This document shows, piece by piece, positions 42,530-50,841 of a DNA stretch of 64,000 nucleotides (the stretch's first letter is position 1; each line of letters starts with the position of its first letter). The notes under the pieces were generated by a model, which saw only the letters and a program-made list of their open reading frames with translations, searched no databases and had not been told where the DNA came from. The position numbers and the translations under genes were made by a program. The DNA comes from Marinobacter gudaonensis (lineage in GTDB: Bacteria; Pseudomonadota; Gammaproteobacteria; Pseudomonadales; Oleiphilaceae). The stretch spans positions 2,170,001 through 2,234,000 of the forward strand of contig NZ_FOYV01000001.1 in the NCBI RefSeq assembly GCF_900115175.1, read 5' to 3'.

Positions 42530-43093
42530 TTAGATCTTGCCAACCAGGTCCAGGGAGGGAGCCAGGGTCTCTTCGCCTTCCTTCCACTTGGCCGGGCACA
42601 CTTCACCCGGGTGCTTGCGCACGTACTGGGCAGCCTTGATCTTGCGCAGCAGGTCGTCGGCGTCGCGGCCGATGCCTTCGGCAGTGATCTCAACGGCCTG
42701 GATGATGCCGTCCGGATCGATCACGAAGGTGGCGCGATCTGCCAGGCCCTGGCCTTCACGCATCACACCGAAGTTGTTGGTGATGGTGCCGGTCTGGTCG
42801 CCCACCATGTAGTACTGGATCTTGCCGATGGTCTCGGAAGTATCGTGCCACGCTTTGTGGGTGAAGTGAGTGTCGGTGGACACAGAGAACACTTCCACGC
42901 CCAGCTTCTGCAGCTCTTCGTACTTGTCAGCCACGTCGCCCAGCTCGGTGGGGCAGACGAAGGTGAAGTCGGCCGGATAGAAGAAAAAGACAGCCCACTT
43001 ACCTTTTACGTCGGCTTCGCTGATTTCAACGAACTCGCCGTTCTTGAAAGCAGTGGCGTTAAACGGCTTGATCTCGCTGTTGATAATGCCCAT
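42530..43093 (-). CDS. ahpC: alkyl hydroperoxide reductase subunit C
   Basis: A 187-residue typical 2-Cys peroxiredoxin. The peroxidatic Cys47 is in [15 protein letters not shown] and the resolving Cys is near residue 166 in [11 protein letters not shown]. It starts [19 protein letters not shown], matching enterobacterial AhpC. It detoxifies hydrogen peroxide, organic peroxides and peroxynitrite, and is re-reduced by AhpF, encoded 1.5 kb away on the same strand but in a separate unit. AAAGGAG lies before the ATG. An ATAG-N7-CTAT motif is 105 bp upstream of the start. Confidence 0.97.
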   Translation of the reverse strand: MGIINSEIKPFNATAFKNGEFVEISEADVKGKWAVFFFYPADFTFVCPTELGDVADKYEELQKLGVEVFSVSTDTHFTHKAWHDTSETIGKIQYYMVGDQTGTITNNFGVMREGQGLADRATFVIDPDGIIQAVEITAEGIGRDADDLLRKIKAAQYVRKHPGEVCPAKWKEGEETLAPSLDLVGKI

Positions 43094-43197
43094 CTAAAGA
43101 TATCTCCTTTTTAGTGGATTTCTAAGTCGATGAATTTACGGCGCATAAAGTACGGATAATGATGGCGCGGATAAAATTGATAATTCCCAAACCACAG

Positions 43198-43212
43198 ATA
43201 GGGAAAGCCTAT
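43198..43212. promoter_or_regulatory. OxyR-like motif upstream of ahpC
   Basis: ATAG-GGAAAGC-CTAT, third copy of the ATAG-N7-CTAT core, 105 bp upstream of the ahpC start in a 180-bp gap that otherwise shows no feature. Confidence 0.5.
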
Positions 43213-43273
43213 GGCAACCCCTTCCTCCGATCCGGGGTCGGGAAATTCCTGCCCGCGCCTTATTCATGGGGCC

Positions 43274-44491
43274 TTAACCGGCAAGTTCAATCTTTCGGAA
43301 ATCCAGAATATTTTCCTTCGGTGACGCTTTGATGGCAGCCACGGCCTCCCGTTTGCGAGCGAGGATATACACAAAGCAGGCAAAGTAGAGGGCGATGACC
43401 AGGGCGCCCACCCACTGGATGCGCAGAAAATCCAGCTGGAACAGCATGGTCAACCCGATCATGGCCACCAGGTTGAAGATCACGTAGTTCACCCGGCCAA
43501 GCCGCTGCGCGGTCAGGTTCAGGTTATCGGTGTAAAGTCGGATCAGGGAATCCAGCGAATTGACCACCATCAACACGCCCACCGAGATCATCGCGATGTT
43601 GGTAAAGGCGGCAATCTTCAGGCCCTCGGCGTGGTAATAGTAGAGCACGCTGAACCACACCCCGATCGCGATGGACGGAACCACCAGCATGGCAATCAGC
43701 AGCTGCCAGGTGCGGATGCCACTGACAAACCGGGCGGTGAACTGGCCAATCATGATGCTCCAGGCAAACCACCAGAACAGGTAGAAGGCGTGGTAGTCAT
43801 TGATCGGCAGCACGAAATGATGAATGTTGGCAAAGTACTCCCCCAGCATACCCGCGGTGCCGAAGAAATCTGTCGGAGAGCCCTTGCCCAGGACAAACGC
43901 CCGGAACCACATGCCCACAATCAGGGCAATGAACAGAATGCTCGAGCCAATGGACAGAATACGCACGTACTTGATCTTCGAGCTCGAGTACACCGCCAGG
44001 GCGATGGACAGGAATACGATCACGTAGAACGCCGGCACCACCGATTCACCGTCACCCAGCTGAGGCAGGTACCAGGGCAGGTTCACCAGCAACAGGTAGG
44101 CCGTAAAGGCGCAGGTGCCAATGATCACCACGTTGTTCACCAGCTTGACCAGTGGAATCTCGAAGAATTTCACCCGCGGTTCGATGATCGCGAAGTAGAA
44201 ACAGGTCAGGAAATAGAACCCCCAGATCAGGAAGGCCCAGAAGCCGAATTCGATGGCCAGGGGGTTGGCAAAGCCGTATTCCGGGCTGGCTGAAAGGTCG
44301 CCGTAGCCACCAAACTCGGTGAGCGGGAACATGATCAGCCCCACATCGAGCCCGGAAGTGAACAGGATGGCAATAAACGTCAGCGTACGCACCGGCGTTA
44401 CGCCGATGCACTGCATGTCCCACCATTTGTACAGAATCAGGGCAATGGCGGCGAAGGTAAAAATGAGTCCTGAGGATAACCAGAGTGTCAT
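43274..44491 (-). CDS. BCCT-type choline/betaine carrier, short form
   Basis: A 405-residue membrane protein with about ten hydrophobic helices. The central HAFYLFWWFAWSIMIGQFTA run and the following RFVSGIRTWQ are the signature of the BCCT family, which imports choline, betaine or carnitine with sodium or protons. It is shorter than the usual BetT-like carriers (about 500-700 residues), lacking the long C-terminal regulatory tail; the N-terminal region looks complete and begins with a helix. It lies behind the betIBA genes on the same strand, but a GC-rich hairpin with four T residues separates it from betA, so its level may be reduced or it may have its own promoter. Choline is the likely substrate by context. 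Confidence 0.78.
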   Translation of the reverse strand: MTLWLSSGLIFTFAAIALILYKWWDMQCIGVTPVRTLTFIAILFTSGLDVGLIMFPLTEFGGYGDLSASPEYGFANPLAIEFGFWAFLIWGFYFLTCFYFAIIEPRVKFFEIPLVKLVNNVVIIGTCAFTAYLLLVNLPWYLPQLGDGESVVPAFYVIVFLSIALAVYSSSKIKYVRILSIGSSILFIALIVGMWFRAFVLGKGSPTDFFGTAGMLGEYFANIHHFVLPINDYHAFYLFWWFAWSIMIGQFTARFVSGIRTWQLLIAMLVVPSIAIGVWFSVLYYYHAEGLKIAAFTNIAMISVGVLMVVNSLDSLIRLYTDNLNLTAQRLGRVNYVIFNLVAMIGLTMLFQLDFLRIQWVGALVIALYFACFVYILARKREAVAAIKASPKENILDFRKIELAG

Positions 44492-44648
44492 TGGATGGCC
44501 CTCCGGTTATTCCTTGTCAGTGTAGTGCACAGCATGGGTGTTCCTCCTCTACTTGGTTCGAATCGGACACAAACCCAGGACTTGCCTATCCGGCGCCCGA
44601 AAACGGCGGGATGCCGTCGCGCTGATAGGGAAATCCTGAGGGCTTGCA

Positions 44649-44675
44649 AAACCCCGGGCGCCTTGCACGCCCGGG
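44649..44675 (-). terminator. terminator-like hairpin after betA
   Basis: CCCGGGCG (44653-44660) and CGCCCGGG (44668-44675) form an 8-bp stem around CCTTGCA; on the minus strand it is followed by GTTTTG. It lies between betA and the BCCT carrier. Confidence 0.6.
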
Positions 44676-44690
44676 CGGGATGGCCATGCG

Positions 44691-46376
44691 CTAGGCGAGC
44701 GCGCGTTTTGCCTGTCCCGGTCGCTGGCGTGCCTGCCACTGGTCGTCCATTACCACAGGCACCTCCGCAGATTGCAGGGGCTCCCTGCCCCGTATCAGAT
44801 CGGCTGCCCGCTCGGCCACCATGATGGTGGGCGCGTTCAGGTTGCCGTTGGGTATGGTCGGGAAGATGGACGAATCCACCACCCGCAGATTCTGGATGCC
44901 GCGAACCCGCGTTTCCGGGTCTACCACCGCCCGCTCGTCAGTGCCCATCTTGCAGGAGCAGGACGGGTGATAGGCGCTCTCCACCGCCTGGCGGACAAAG
45001 GCGTCGATTTCGTCGTCGGTCTGCACATTCGCCCCGGGCTGGATTTCCGCGCCCCGGTAGTCGTCCATGGCCGGCTGGCTGATGATCTCCCGAGTCAGCC
45101 GCACGCAATCCCGGAAGCCCTCGCGATCGGCTTCGTGTTCCAGGTAGTTGAAGCGGATGCGCGGTGCCTGCCTGGGATCGGCGGATTGCACATGCACAAA
45201 GCCACGGCTTCTCGGCTTGTTGTGGCCGATGTGCAGCTGGAAGCCGTCGCCATTGAAGGCTTCCTTGCCGTCGTAGCGCATGGCCGCGGGCAGGAAATGG
45301 TATTGCAAGTCGGGCCACTCCACGCCCGCCTTGGAACGGATGAAGCCGCAGGACTCGAAGTGGTTGGTGGCGCCCAGGCCATCCTTGCGCAGGATCCAGC
45401 GCAGGCCGATCTTGAGCTTGTTCCACCAGTCCAGCTTGCCGTTGAGCGACACTGGTTGCTTGCAGCGGAACTGGAAATAGAACTCCAGGTGGTCCTGCAG
45501 GTTCTCGCCGACGCCGGGCAGCTCGTGCTGCACCTCAATACCGGCCTGCTCCAGTACCTCGCGCTTGCCGATACCGGACAGCTGCAACAGGTGGGGTGAG
45601 CCGATGGAGCCGGCCGACAGTATGACTTCCTCGGCAGCGGTCGCTTCATGGAGCCTGCCGCCCTGCTCGTAACGCACGCCGGTGGCGGTTTTACCCTCCA
45701 GCACGACCTTGTGCACCAGAGCGTGGGTGACCACGGTCAGGTTCGGACGGTCCATGGCCGGGCGCAGATAGGCGTTGGCGGTGGACCAACGCCGGCCATT
45801 TTTCACCGTCATGTGCATGGCACCGAAGCCTTCCTGCCGGGCGCCGTTGTAGTCGTCGGTTTCCAGGTAACCGGCATCCACGCCCGCCCTGATGAACGCC
45901 TTGTAGAGCGGGTTGCGCATGTTGTTGCCGTTGTTGACGCCCAGGGGCCCGCTATCGCCCCGGTAGTCGTCTCCGCCAAAGGCCCATTGCTCGGCTTTTT
46001 TGAAATAGGGCAGCACGTTCTGGTAATCCCAGCCGGACGCGCCTTCGCTTTCCCATTCGTCAAAATCCCGGGCGTGACCGCGCACATACACCATGCCGTT
46101 GATGGACGAAGAGCCCCCCAGCACCTTGCCCCGGGGGCAGTGCATGCGGCGGTTGTCCAGGTACGGCTCCAGCTCGGTCTCGAACTGCCAGGCGTACTTT
46201 TTGGTGTTCATGGGAATGGACAGAGCGGTGGGCATCTGGATGAAGATGCTCTTGTCGCTGCCGCCGGTTTCCAGCAGCAATACCCGCTTGTCGCCATCCT
46301 CGGTAAGGCGGTTGGCCAGGACACAGCCGGCCGAGCCCGCGCCCACAATGATGTAGTCGTATCGGTTTTCTGTCAT
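44691..46376 (-). CDS. betA: choline dehydrogenase
   Basis: A 561-residue GMC-family FAD oxidoreductase that oxidises choline to betaine aldehyde at the membrane. The FAD motif is [17 protein letters not shown]; the GMC signatures are [18 protein letters not shown] and [15 protein letters not shown]. The C-terminal HPSCSCKMG holds the active-site environment. The start is the ATG at 46376 with GGAG 7 bases upstream; the TTG two codons earlier is not needed. Third in the betI-betB-betA order, 26 bp after betB. The C-terminus carries a short Gln/Arg-rich tail, as in other BetA proteins. Confidence 0.95.
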   Translation of the reverse strand: MTENRYDYIIVGAGSAGCVLANRLTEDGDKRVLLLETGGSDKSIFIQMPTALSIPMNTKKYAWQFETELEPYLDNRRMHCPRGKVLGGSSSINGMVYVRGHARDFDEWESEGASGWDYQNVLPYFKKAEQWAFGGDDYRGDSGPLGVNNGNNMRNPLYKAFIRAGVDAGYLETDDYNGARQEGFGAMHMTVKNGRRWSTANAYLRPAMDRPNLTVVTHALVHKVVLEGKTATGVRYEQGGRLHEATAAEEVILSAGSIGSPHLLQLSGIGKREVLEQAGIEVQHELPGVGENLQDHLEFYFQFRCKQPVSLNGKLDWWNKLKIGLRWILRKDGLGATNHFESCGFIRSKAGVEWPDLQYHFLPAAMRYDGKEAFNGDGFQLHIGHNKPRSRGFVHVQSADPRQAPRIRFNYLEHEADREGFRDCVRLTREIISQPAMDDYRGAEIQPGANVQTDDEIDAFVRQAVESAYHPSCSCKMGTDERAVVDPETRVRGIQNLRVVDSSIFPTIPNGNLNAPTIMVAERAADLIRGREPLQSAEVPVVMDDQWQARQRPGQAKRALA

Positions 46377-46402
46377 ACGCAATCTCCTTTGTGGCCCACG
46401 GG

Positions 46403-47872
46403 TTAAAACGGCGCGTCAATATCGTTCATGCCCACGTACACCGATTTGATCTGGGTGTAGTGCGCCAGGGTCTCGCGCCCGTTTTCCCGGCCAATGCCGG
46501 AGAGTTTGTAGCCGCCCACCGGCATTTCCGCCGGCGAGGCGCCGTAGCTGTTGATCCAGCAGATGCCGGCCTGGATCTGGTGAATCACCCGGTGCGCCCG
46601 GCGGATGTCGTTGGTGAATACGCCGGCGGCCAGGCCGGTGTCGGTGTTGTTGGCCCGGGCAATCACCTCGTCCTCATCGGCGAAGGTGAGCACGGACATC
46701 ACCGGCCCGAAGATCTCTTCCCGCACGATGGTCATGTCGTCGGTGCAGTCGGTGAAAATGGTCGGCTCAACAAAATAGCCACCTTTCGAGCCTTCTGGCT
46801 CGAACGCCCGGCCGCCGTGGCTCAGGGTGGCGCCTTCGGCCAGGCCTTTGGCGATGTAATCGAGCACCAGGTCCTGATGCTTTTTCGAGATCAGGGCGCC
46901 GAAATTGGTGGCGGGAGCCATCGGATCGCCCGGCTTGATGTTGTTGCGAGTGCGCTCCAGCAGGCGCTCGATAAAGCGCGGGTATATGTCTTCATGGACG
47001 AACACCCGGGTGCCGTTGGTGCAGATCTCACCCTGGGTGTAGAAGTTGCCCACCATGGCCGCAGAGATAGCATTCTCCAGATCGGCATCGTCAAAGATGA
47101 TCAGCGGGGACTTGCCGCCCAGCTCCATGGTCACGTCTTTCAGCGACGAAGCTGCCGCCGCCATCACCTTCTTGCCGGTGGCCACCTCACCGGTGAACGA
47201 CACTTTGGCAATGTCCGGATGGTGGGTCAGCCACTGGCCCACCTCGGCCGCGCCCTGAACCACGTTGAACACGCCAGCCGGCACACCCGCTTCGATAAAG
47301 ATTTCCGCCACTTTCACCGCGCCCATGGGGGTTTCTTCCGACGGCTTGAAGATCATGGCGTTGCCACAGGCCAGTGCTGGCGCGGATTTCCAGCAGGCGA
47401 TCTGGATCGGGTAGTTCCAGGCGCCGATGCCGGCGCAGATGCCCAGCGGCTCCCGGCGGGTGTAGTAGAAATCCCCGCCCAGGTCCTGCTGGTTGCCCTC
47501 AATGGACGGTGCCAGGCCGGCGAAGAATTCGATGGCGTCGGCGCCGGTAACCACGTCCACCGCTTCCGCCTCCTGCCAGGGCTTGCCGGTGTCGCGCACT
47601 TCCACGGCGGCCAGTTCGTCGTTCCGCTCCCTCAACAGTGCCACGGCCTTGAGCAGGATCCGGCTGCGCTCGATGGCGGCCATCCCGGACCATTCGGCAA
47701 AACCGGCCCGGGCGCTTTCAATGGCCGCCTGCTGCACGGCCTCATCCGCCACTTCCACCTCGTAGATCACCTGGCCGGTGGCCGGATTCACTACCGGGAA
47801 GGTTTCACCGGTGCTGTTGGCCAGGAACCGGCCGTGGACAAAGTTCTGAACAACGGGAACGGATGCAGACAT
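46403..47872 (-). CDS. betB: betaine aldehyde dehydrogenase
   Basis: A 489-residue NAD(P)-dependent aldehyde dehydrogenase that converts betaine aldehyde to glycine betaine. The catalytic Cys is in [15 protein letters not shown] and the catalytic Glu in [36 protein letters not shown] gives the cofactor loop. The C-terminal [15 protein letters not shown] segment is typical of the betaine aldehyde branch. It lies between betI (61 bp upstream) and betA (26 bp downstream), one operon for osmoprotectant synthesis. Confidence 0.96.
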   Translation of the reverse strand: MSASVPVVQNFVHGRFLANSTGETFPVVNPATGQVIYEVEVADEAVQQAAIESARAGFAEWSGMAAIERSRILLKAVALLRERNDELAAVEVRDTGKPWQEAEAVDVVTGADAIEFFAGLAPSIEGNQQDLGGDFYYTRREPLGICAGIGAWNYPIQIACWKSAPALACGNAMIFKPSEETPMGAVKVAEIFIEAGVPAGVFNVVQGAAEVGQWLTHHPDIAKVSFTGEVATGKKVMAAAASSLKDVTMELGGKSPLIIFDDADLENAISAAMVGNFYTQGEICTNGTRVFVHEDIYPRFIERLLERTRNNIKPGDPMAPATNFGALISKKHQDLVLDYIAKGLAEGATLSHGGRAFEPEGSKGGYFVEPTIFTDCTDDMTIVREEIFGPVMSVLTFADEDEVIARANNTDTGLAAGVFTNDIRRAHRVIHQIQAGICWINSYGASPAEMPVGGYKLSGIGRENGRETLAHYTQIKSVYVGMNDIDAPF

Positions 47873-47933
47873 AGTCAGTGCTTACCTCGATTCGGTGTCT
47901 TCGGGCCTTGTGGGCCGCTGAATTCGTGTGTGC

Positions 47934-48539
47934 TCAGGCGGTGACCCGAGCGTGTGTGCCGGCGATGGTCTCGTGGACAAACTGTTTGCACAGCCGTTCG
48001 CCGGCTTCGAAGCTTTCCGCCGGGTCCAGGCTCAGGGCGCTGCGCAGCCAGAAGCCGTCAATCATGGCGGCGGTCTGGCGGGCGGCCTCGGTGGCGGCTT
48101 CAGGCGCCAGTACCTGGGCGAAGGAATAGCGCAGGTTGCTGTACAGCCGGGCGTTGTTGATCTGCTGCAGTCGCTTGAGCCCGGGCTCATGCATGGAACG
48201 GGCCCAGAAACTGAGCCAGGTTTTCGCCGCCAGCGCCGAGCGCTGGAACTCGGAGAAATTCGACTCGATGATGCAGTTCAGCCGCTGCTCGGGCGAGCCG
48301 TCGGTTTTCGCCATGCGCTCCCGAAGCTCCTTGCCCAGCTGGTCCAGCAGGTACCGCAACGCCGCCTCGATCAGCCCCTGCTTGCCTCCGAAGTAATGGC
48401 TGATGATGCCGGAGGACAGCCCCGCCCGCTTGCTGATGCTCACGATGGTGGTGTTCTGCATGCCCAGCTCGGCGATGGAGGCCATGGTGGCGTCAATCAG
48501 TTGCTGTCGGCGGGTGTCTTTCATTCCTACTTTCGGCAT
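47934..48539 (-). CDS. betI: choline-responsive repressor BetI
   Basis: A 201-residue TetR-family repressor that controls betaine synthesis and is released by choline. The helix-turn-helix reads TIVSISKRAGLSSGIISHYF, followed by the GGKQGLIEAALRYLL helix, both close to BetI of other bacteria. It is first gene of the betIBA unit. A perfect palindrome lies 69 bp upstream of the start and looks like its own operator. The start methionine opens MPKVGMKDTRRQQLID, the usual BetI opening. Confidence 0.95.
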   Translation of the reverse strand: MPKVGMKDTRRQQLIDATMASIAELGMQNTTIVSISKRAGLSSGIISHYFGGKQGLIEAALRYLLDQLGKELRERMAKTDGSPEQRLNCIIESNFSEFQRSALAAKTWLSFWARSMHEPGLKRLQQINNARLYSNLRYSFAQVLAPEAATEAARQTAAMIDGFWLRSALSLDPAESFEAGERLCKQFVHETIAGTHARVTA

Positions 48540-48607
48540 GGCGTTGTCGTTTCCTGATTACCGCTTCAAAGGGCGCAATTTACCGCTCACCTTCCGGTCG
48601 GACGTTT

Positions 48608-48627
48608 TTAATTGAACGTTCAATTAA
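48608..48627. promoter_or_regulatory. BetI-like operator palindrome
   Basis: TTAATTGAACGTTCAATTAA is a perfect 20-bp palindrome, 69 bp upstream of betI. Its core ATTGAACGTTCAAT resembles the known BetI operator core around GACGTTCAAT. Autoregulation of betIBA is the direct reading. Confidence 0.8.
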
Positions 48628-48733
48628 TAAAAAGCTTACAGAAGCGGGATAGGAAATTCAAATCTGCTCGGAAAATGAACAGGGACGGGCCCGTCGGGAA
48701 CGGGCCACAGCGATTCAACCGACGCCGAAGCGG

Positions 48734-48946
48734 TCAACCGTGACGGCGATAGTCAGGATCGGTCCAGCACCGGGGCAGAGACTCGCCGGAGGGAAAGGCC
48801 AGTTCCGATTTGGCAAAGGGCTCAGGGTCCTGGGCCTCCTCACCATAGTGCAGGCTGCCGCGAACTTCGGGCATGTGGGGGTCAAACAACGCCTGGGTGT
48901 CCAGCACCTCGATCAGGTGTCCGGTTGCTTTCTCAGCGACAAACAT
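48734..48946 (-). CDS. small conserved protein of unknown function
   Basis: A 70-residue cytoplasmic protein starting MFVAEKATGHLIEVLDTQAL with the later segments VRGSLHYGEEAQDPEPFAKS and LAFPSGESLPRCW. Small proteins with this outline recur in Marinobacter and pseudomonads and are often labelled acetyltransferase, but nothing in 70 residues could form that fold, so I treat it as unknown. GGAGG stands before the ATG. It is a single gene; it lies upstream of betI on the same strand, but the gap holds the BetI operator, so it is not part of that unit. Confidence 0.7.
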   Translation of the reverse strand: MFVAEKATGHLIEVLDTQALFDPHMPEVRGSLHYGEEAQDPEPFAKSELAFPSGESLPRCWTDPDYRRHG

Positions 48947-49122
48947 AGGGACCTCCGAAAGCGGGAAAATACTCCCTTAAACGTAGCAGAGGCTCGGACT
49001 TACAGACAGGTCGGAGGCAGTCTCACGCCGGGTCGGCAACCGGCGCGGGGTTGAAAAACCGAATTACCTCCTTAACGACTATGGTTATAAGCTCATTTTC
49101 CAGAGACAGGAGGGTCCCTATC

Positions 49123-49806
49123 GTGAGCCTCGAGTACATCCAGAATCTGATCGACACCTGGACCGGTCTTGGCATCTGGCTGGCCCTGGTGGTCGCCAGC
49201 GTTGCCTGGGTTCTCTACGATCTTCGAACCCGCAATAGCCACATTGCCTCCATGATGCAATGGGTGTGGGGCCTGACTGTACTCTATTCCGGGCCCATCG
49301 GTCTCGCCATCTACCGGTTTTCCGGGCGCAAGCAGATTCCCACCGACAGTCTCGCGCGCAAGGGTTTTCGTTCCGTTGCGCACTGTTATTCGGGCTGCGG
49401 TATCGGTGAGATTCTGGGTGTGATCATTTCCGTCGGCCTGTTTGCCATGGGTAACTTTTGGGCCGCGATTATCACCTTCAGTCTGGCCTACATCTTTGGC
49501 TTTGCCCTCAACATCGGGCCGATGATGCAGAATGGCATGCCCTTCAAGGAGGCCTTCAAGGGGGCTTTCGTGGCCGAGACCATCAGCATTGTGGTGATGG
49601 AGTCTGTGGCGATCACCACCGACCTCTACCTGGGCGGCGAAGCAACTATGGGCGACGCCCTGTTCTGGTCCTCGCTGTATGTATCCCTTTCACTGGGTCT
49701 GTTCGCGGCCTGGCCCGCCAACCTGCTGCTGATCAAATACGGCCTCAAGGGTGGCATGGGCGATCCGCGGGATGAAGACGCGGCCGCGCATGCGCACTGC
49801 CACTGA
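49123..49806 (+). CDS. DUF4396 membrane protein
   Basis: A 227-residue integral membrane protein fitting DUF4396, with an N-terminal helix, the conserved WVWGLTVLYSGPIGLAIYRF segment, and three or four further helices. A Ser-His-Cys patch (RSVAHCYSGCGIGEILG) and a His-rich end (AAAHAHCH) could bind a metal such as copper. No transported substrate is known. The start is the GTG at 49123: AGGAGGG lies 8 bases upstream, while the longer ATG frame from 49051 has no binding site and includes DNA that is not protein-like. Confidence 0.72.
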   Translation: MSLEYIQNLIDTWTGLGIWLALVVASVAWVLYDLRTRNSHIASMMQWVWGLTVLYSGPIGLAIYRFSGRKQIPTDSLARKGFRSVAHCYSGCGIGEILGVIISVGLFAMGNFWAAIITFSLAYIFGFALNIGPMMQNGMPFKEAFKGAFVAETISIVVMESVAITTDLYLGGEATMGDALFWSSLYVSLSLGLFAAWPANLLLIKYGLKGGMGDPRDEDAAAHAHCH

Positions 49807-49839
49807 CGCTGTATCGGCTCATTCTGCGTATCGCCAGCT

Positions 49840-50787
49840 CTATTTGGGCCAGAGGATGAAAAGGTAGACGCCGTAAAGCCCAAGCAAAAAACCACCTTCC
49901 AGCCTGTGCAACCGGCGGCCCGTGTACAGTAGTGGAATGATCAGCACCGTGAATACGAGCATGGTGATGTAATCCACTACGGAGATGCCCGGCGCGGAGA
50001 TGGGCGACACCAAGGAAGCGATACCCAGGATGCCCAGGATGTTGAAGACGTTTGAGCCGATCACGTTACCTATGGCGATGTCCGGTTGACGTCGGAAAGC
50101 CGCCACGAGGGAAGTGGCAAGTTCCGGCATGCTGGTGCCCGCCGCAACAATGGTCAGTCCGATCACCGCTTCGCTGATGCCAAACAGCTGGGCCAGATCC
50201 ACGGCGTTGGTGACCAGCAGCCGGGAACCCAGCACCAGCAGGGCCAGACCGCCAACAATAAACGCCAGATCCAGGGACCAGTGGCGAACCGCAGGTATCG
50301 GAATGTCTTCCACTGGGCCTGCGCCTGCGACCGCGGGCTGTCGACGGGCCATGATCACGTTGATGGCGGTGTAGGCCACAATGCCCGCGAACAGGAGAGT
50401 GCCTTCGAGGCGACCCAGGGCATTATCCATCAGCAACAGCACCAGCAACAGCGCCACGCCGAGGGCAATAGGGGCATCCATCCGGATGATCTGGCGGTGC
50501 ACCGGAATCGGACACACGAGAGCCGTTAAGCCCAGAATCACCGCAATGTTGAAGGAGTTGGAACCGACCACATTGCCCACAGAAATATCACCCTGCCCGG
50601 ACAGCGCCGCCTCGATACTGACCACCAGCTCCGGAGCACTGGTACCGAAGGCGACAATGGTCAGGCCCACCACGAGAGGGCTCAGCCCCGCCCGAATGGC
50701 CAGCGAGGAGCTGCCACGAACCAGCGCCTCGGCCCCGAAAAACAGCAACGTCAGTGCGACCGCAATAAACGCAACGTTGGCAATCAT
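49840..50787 (-). CDS. Ca2+/Na+ (or Ca2+/H+) antiporter, YrbG/CaxA type
   Basis: A 315-residue cation/calcium exchanger with the two inverted five-helix repeats of the CaCA superfamily. The two ion-binding signatures are present: GTSAPELVVSIEAALSG then GNVVGSNSFN in the first half, and GTSMPELATSLVAAFRR then GNVIGSNVFN in the second. It exports calcium using a sodium or proton gradient. The start is the ATG at 50787 with AAGGA 8 bases upstream; a TTG one codon earlier is not needed. It lies 54 bp downstream of the SecDF gene on the same strand and could be co-transcribed with it. Confidence 0.88.
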   Translation of the reverse strand: MIANVAFIAVALTLLFFGAEALVRGSSSLAIRAGLSPLVVGLTIVAFGTSAPELVVSIEAALSGQGDISVGNVVGSNSFNIAVILGLTALVCPIPVHRQIIRMDAPIALGVALLLVLLLMDNALGRLEGTLLFAGIVAYTAINVIMARRQPAVAGAGPVEDIPIPAVRHWSLDLAFIVGGLALLVLGSRLLVTNAVDLAQLFGISEAVIGLTIVAAGTSMPELATSLVAAFRRQPDIAIGNVIGSNVFNILGILGIASLVSPISAPGISVVDYITMLVFTVLIIPLLYTGRRLHRLEGGFLLGLYGVYLFILWPK

Positions 50788-50841
50788 CAAATCATTCCTT
50801 GTCCAATGAGTGAATGTCCGCGGGCGGCGCCTGCGGCGCCC

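Noticed and set aside
48734..48946. Acetyltransferase label for the 70-residue protein
   Set aside because: Too short for an acetyltransferase fold and lacking an acetyl-CoA motif; kept as unknown.
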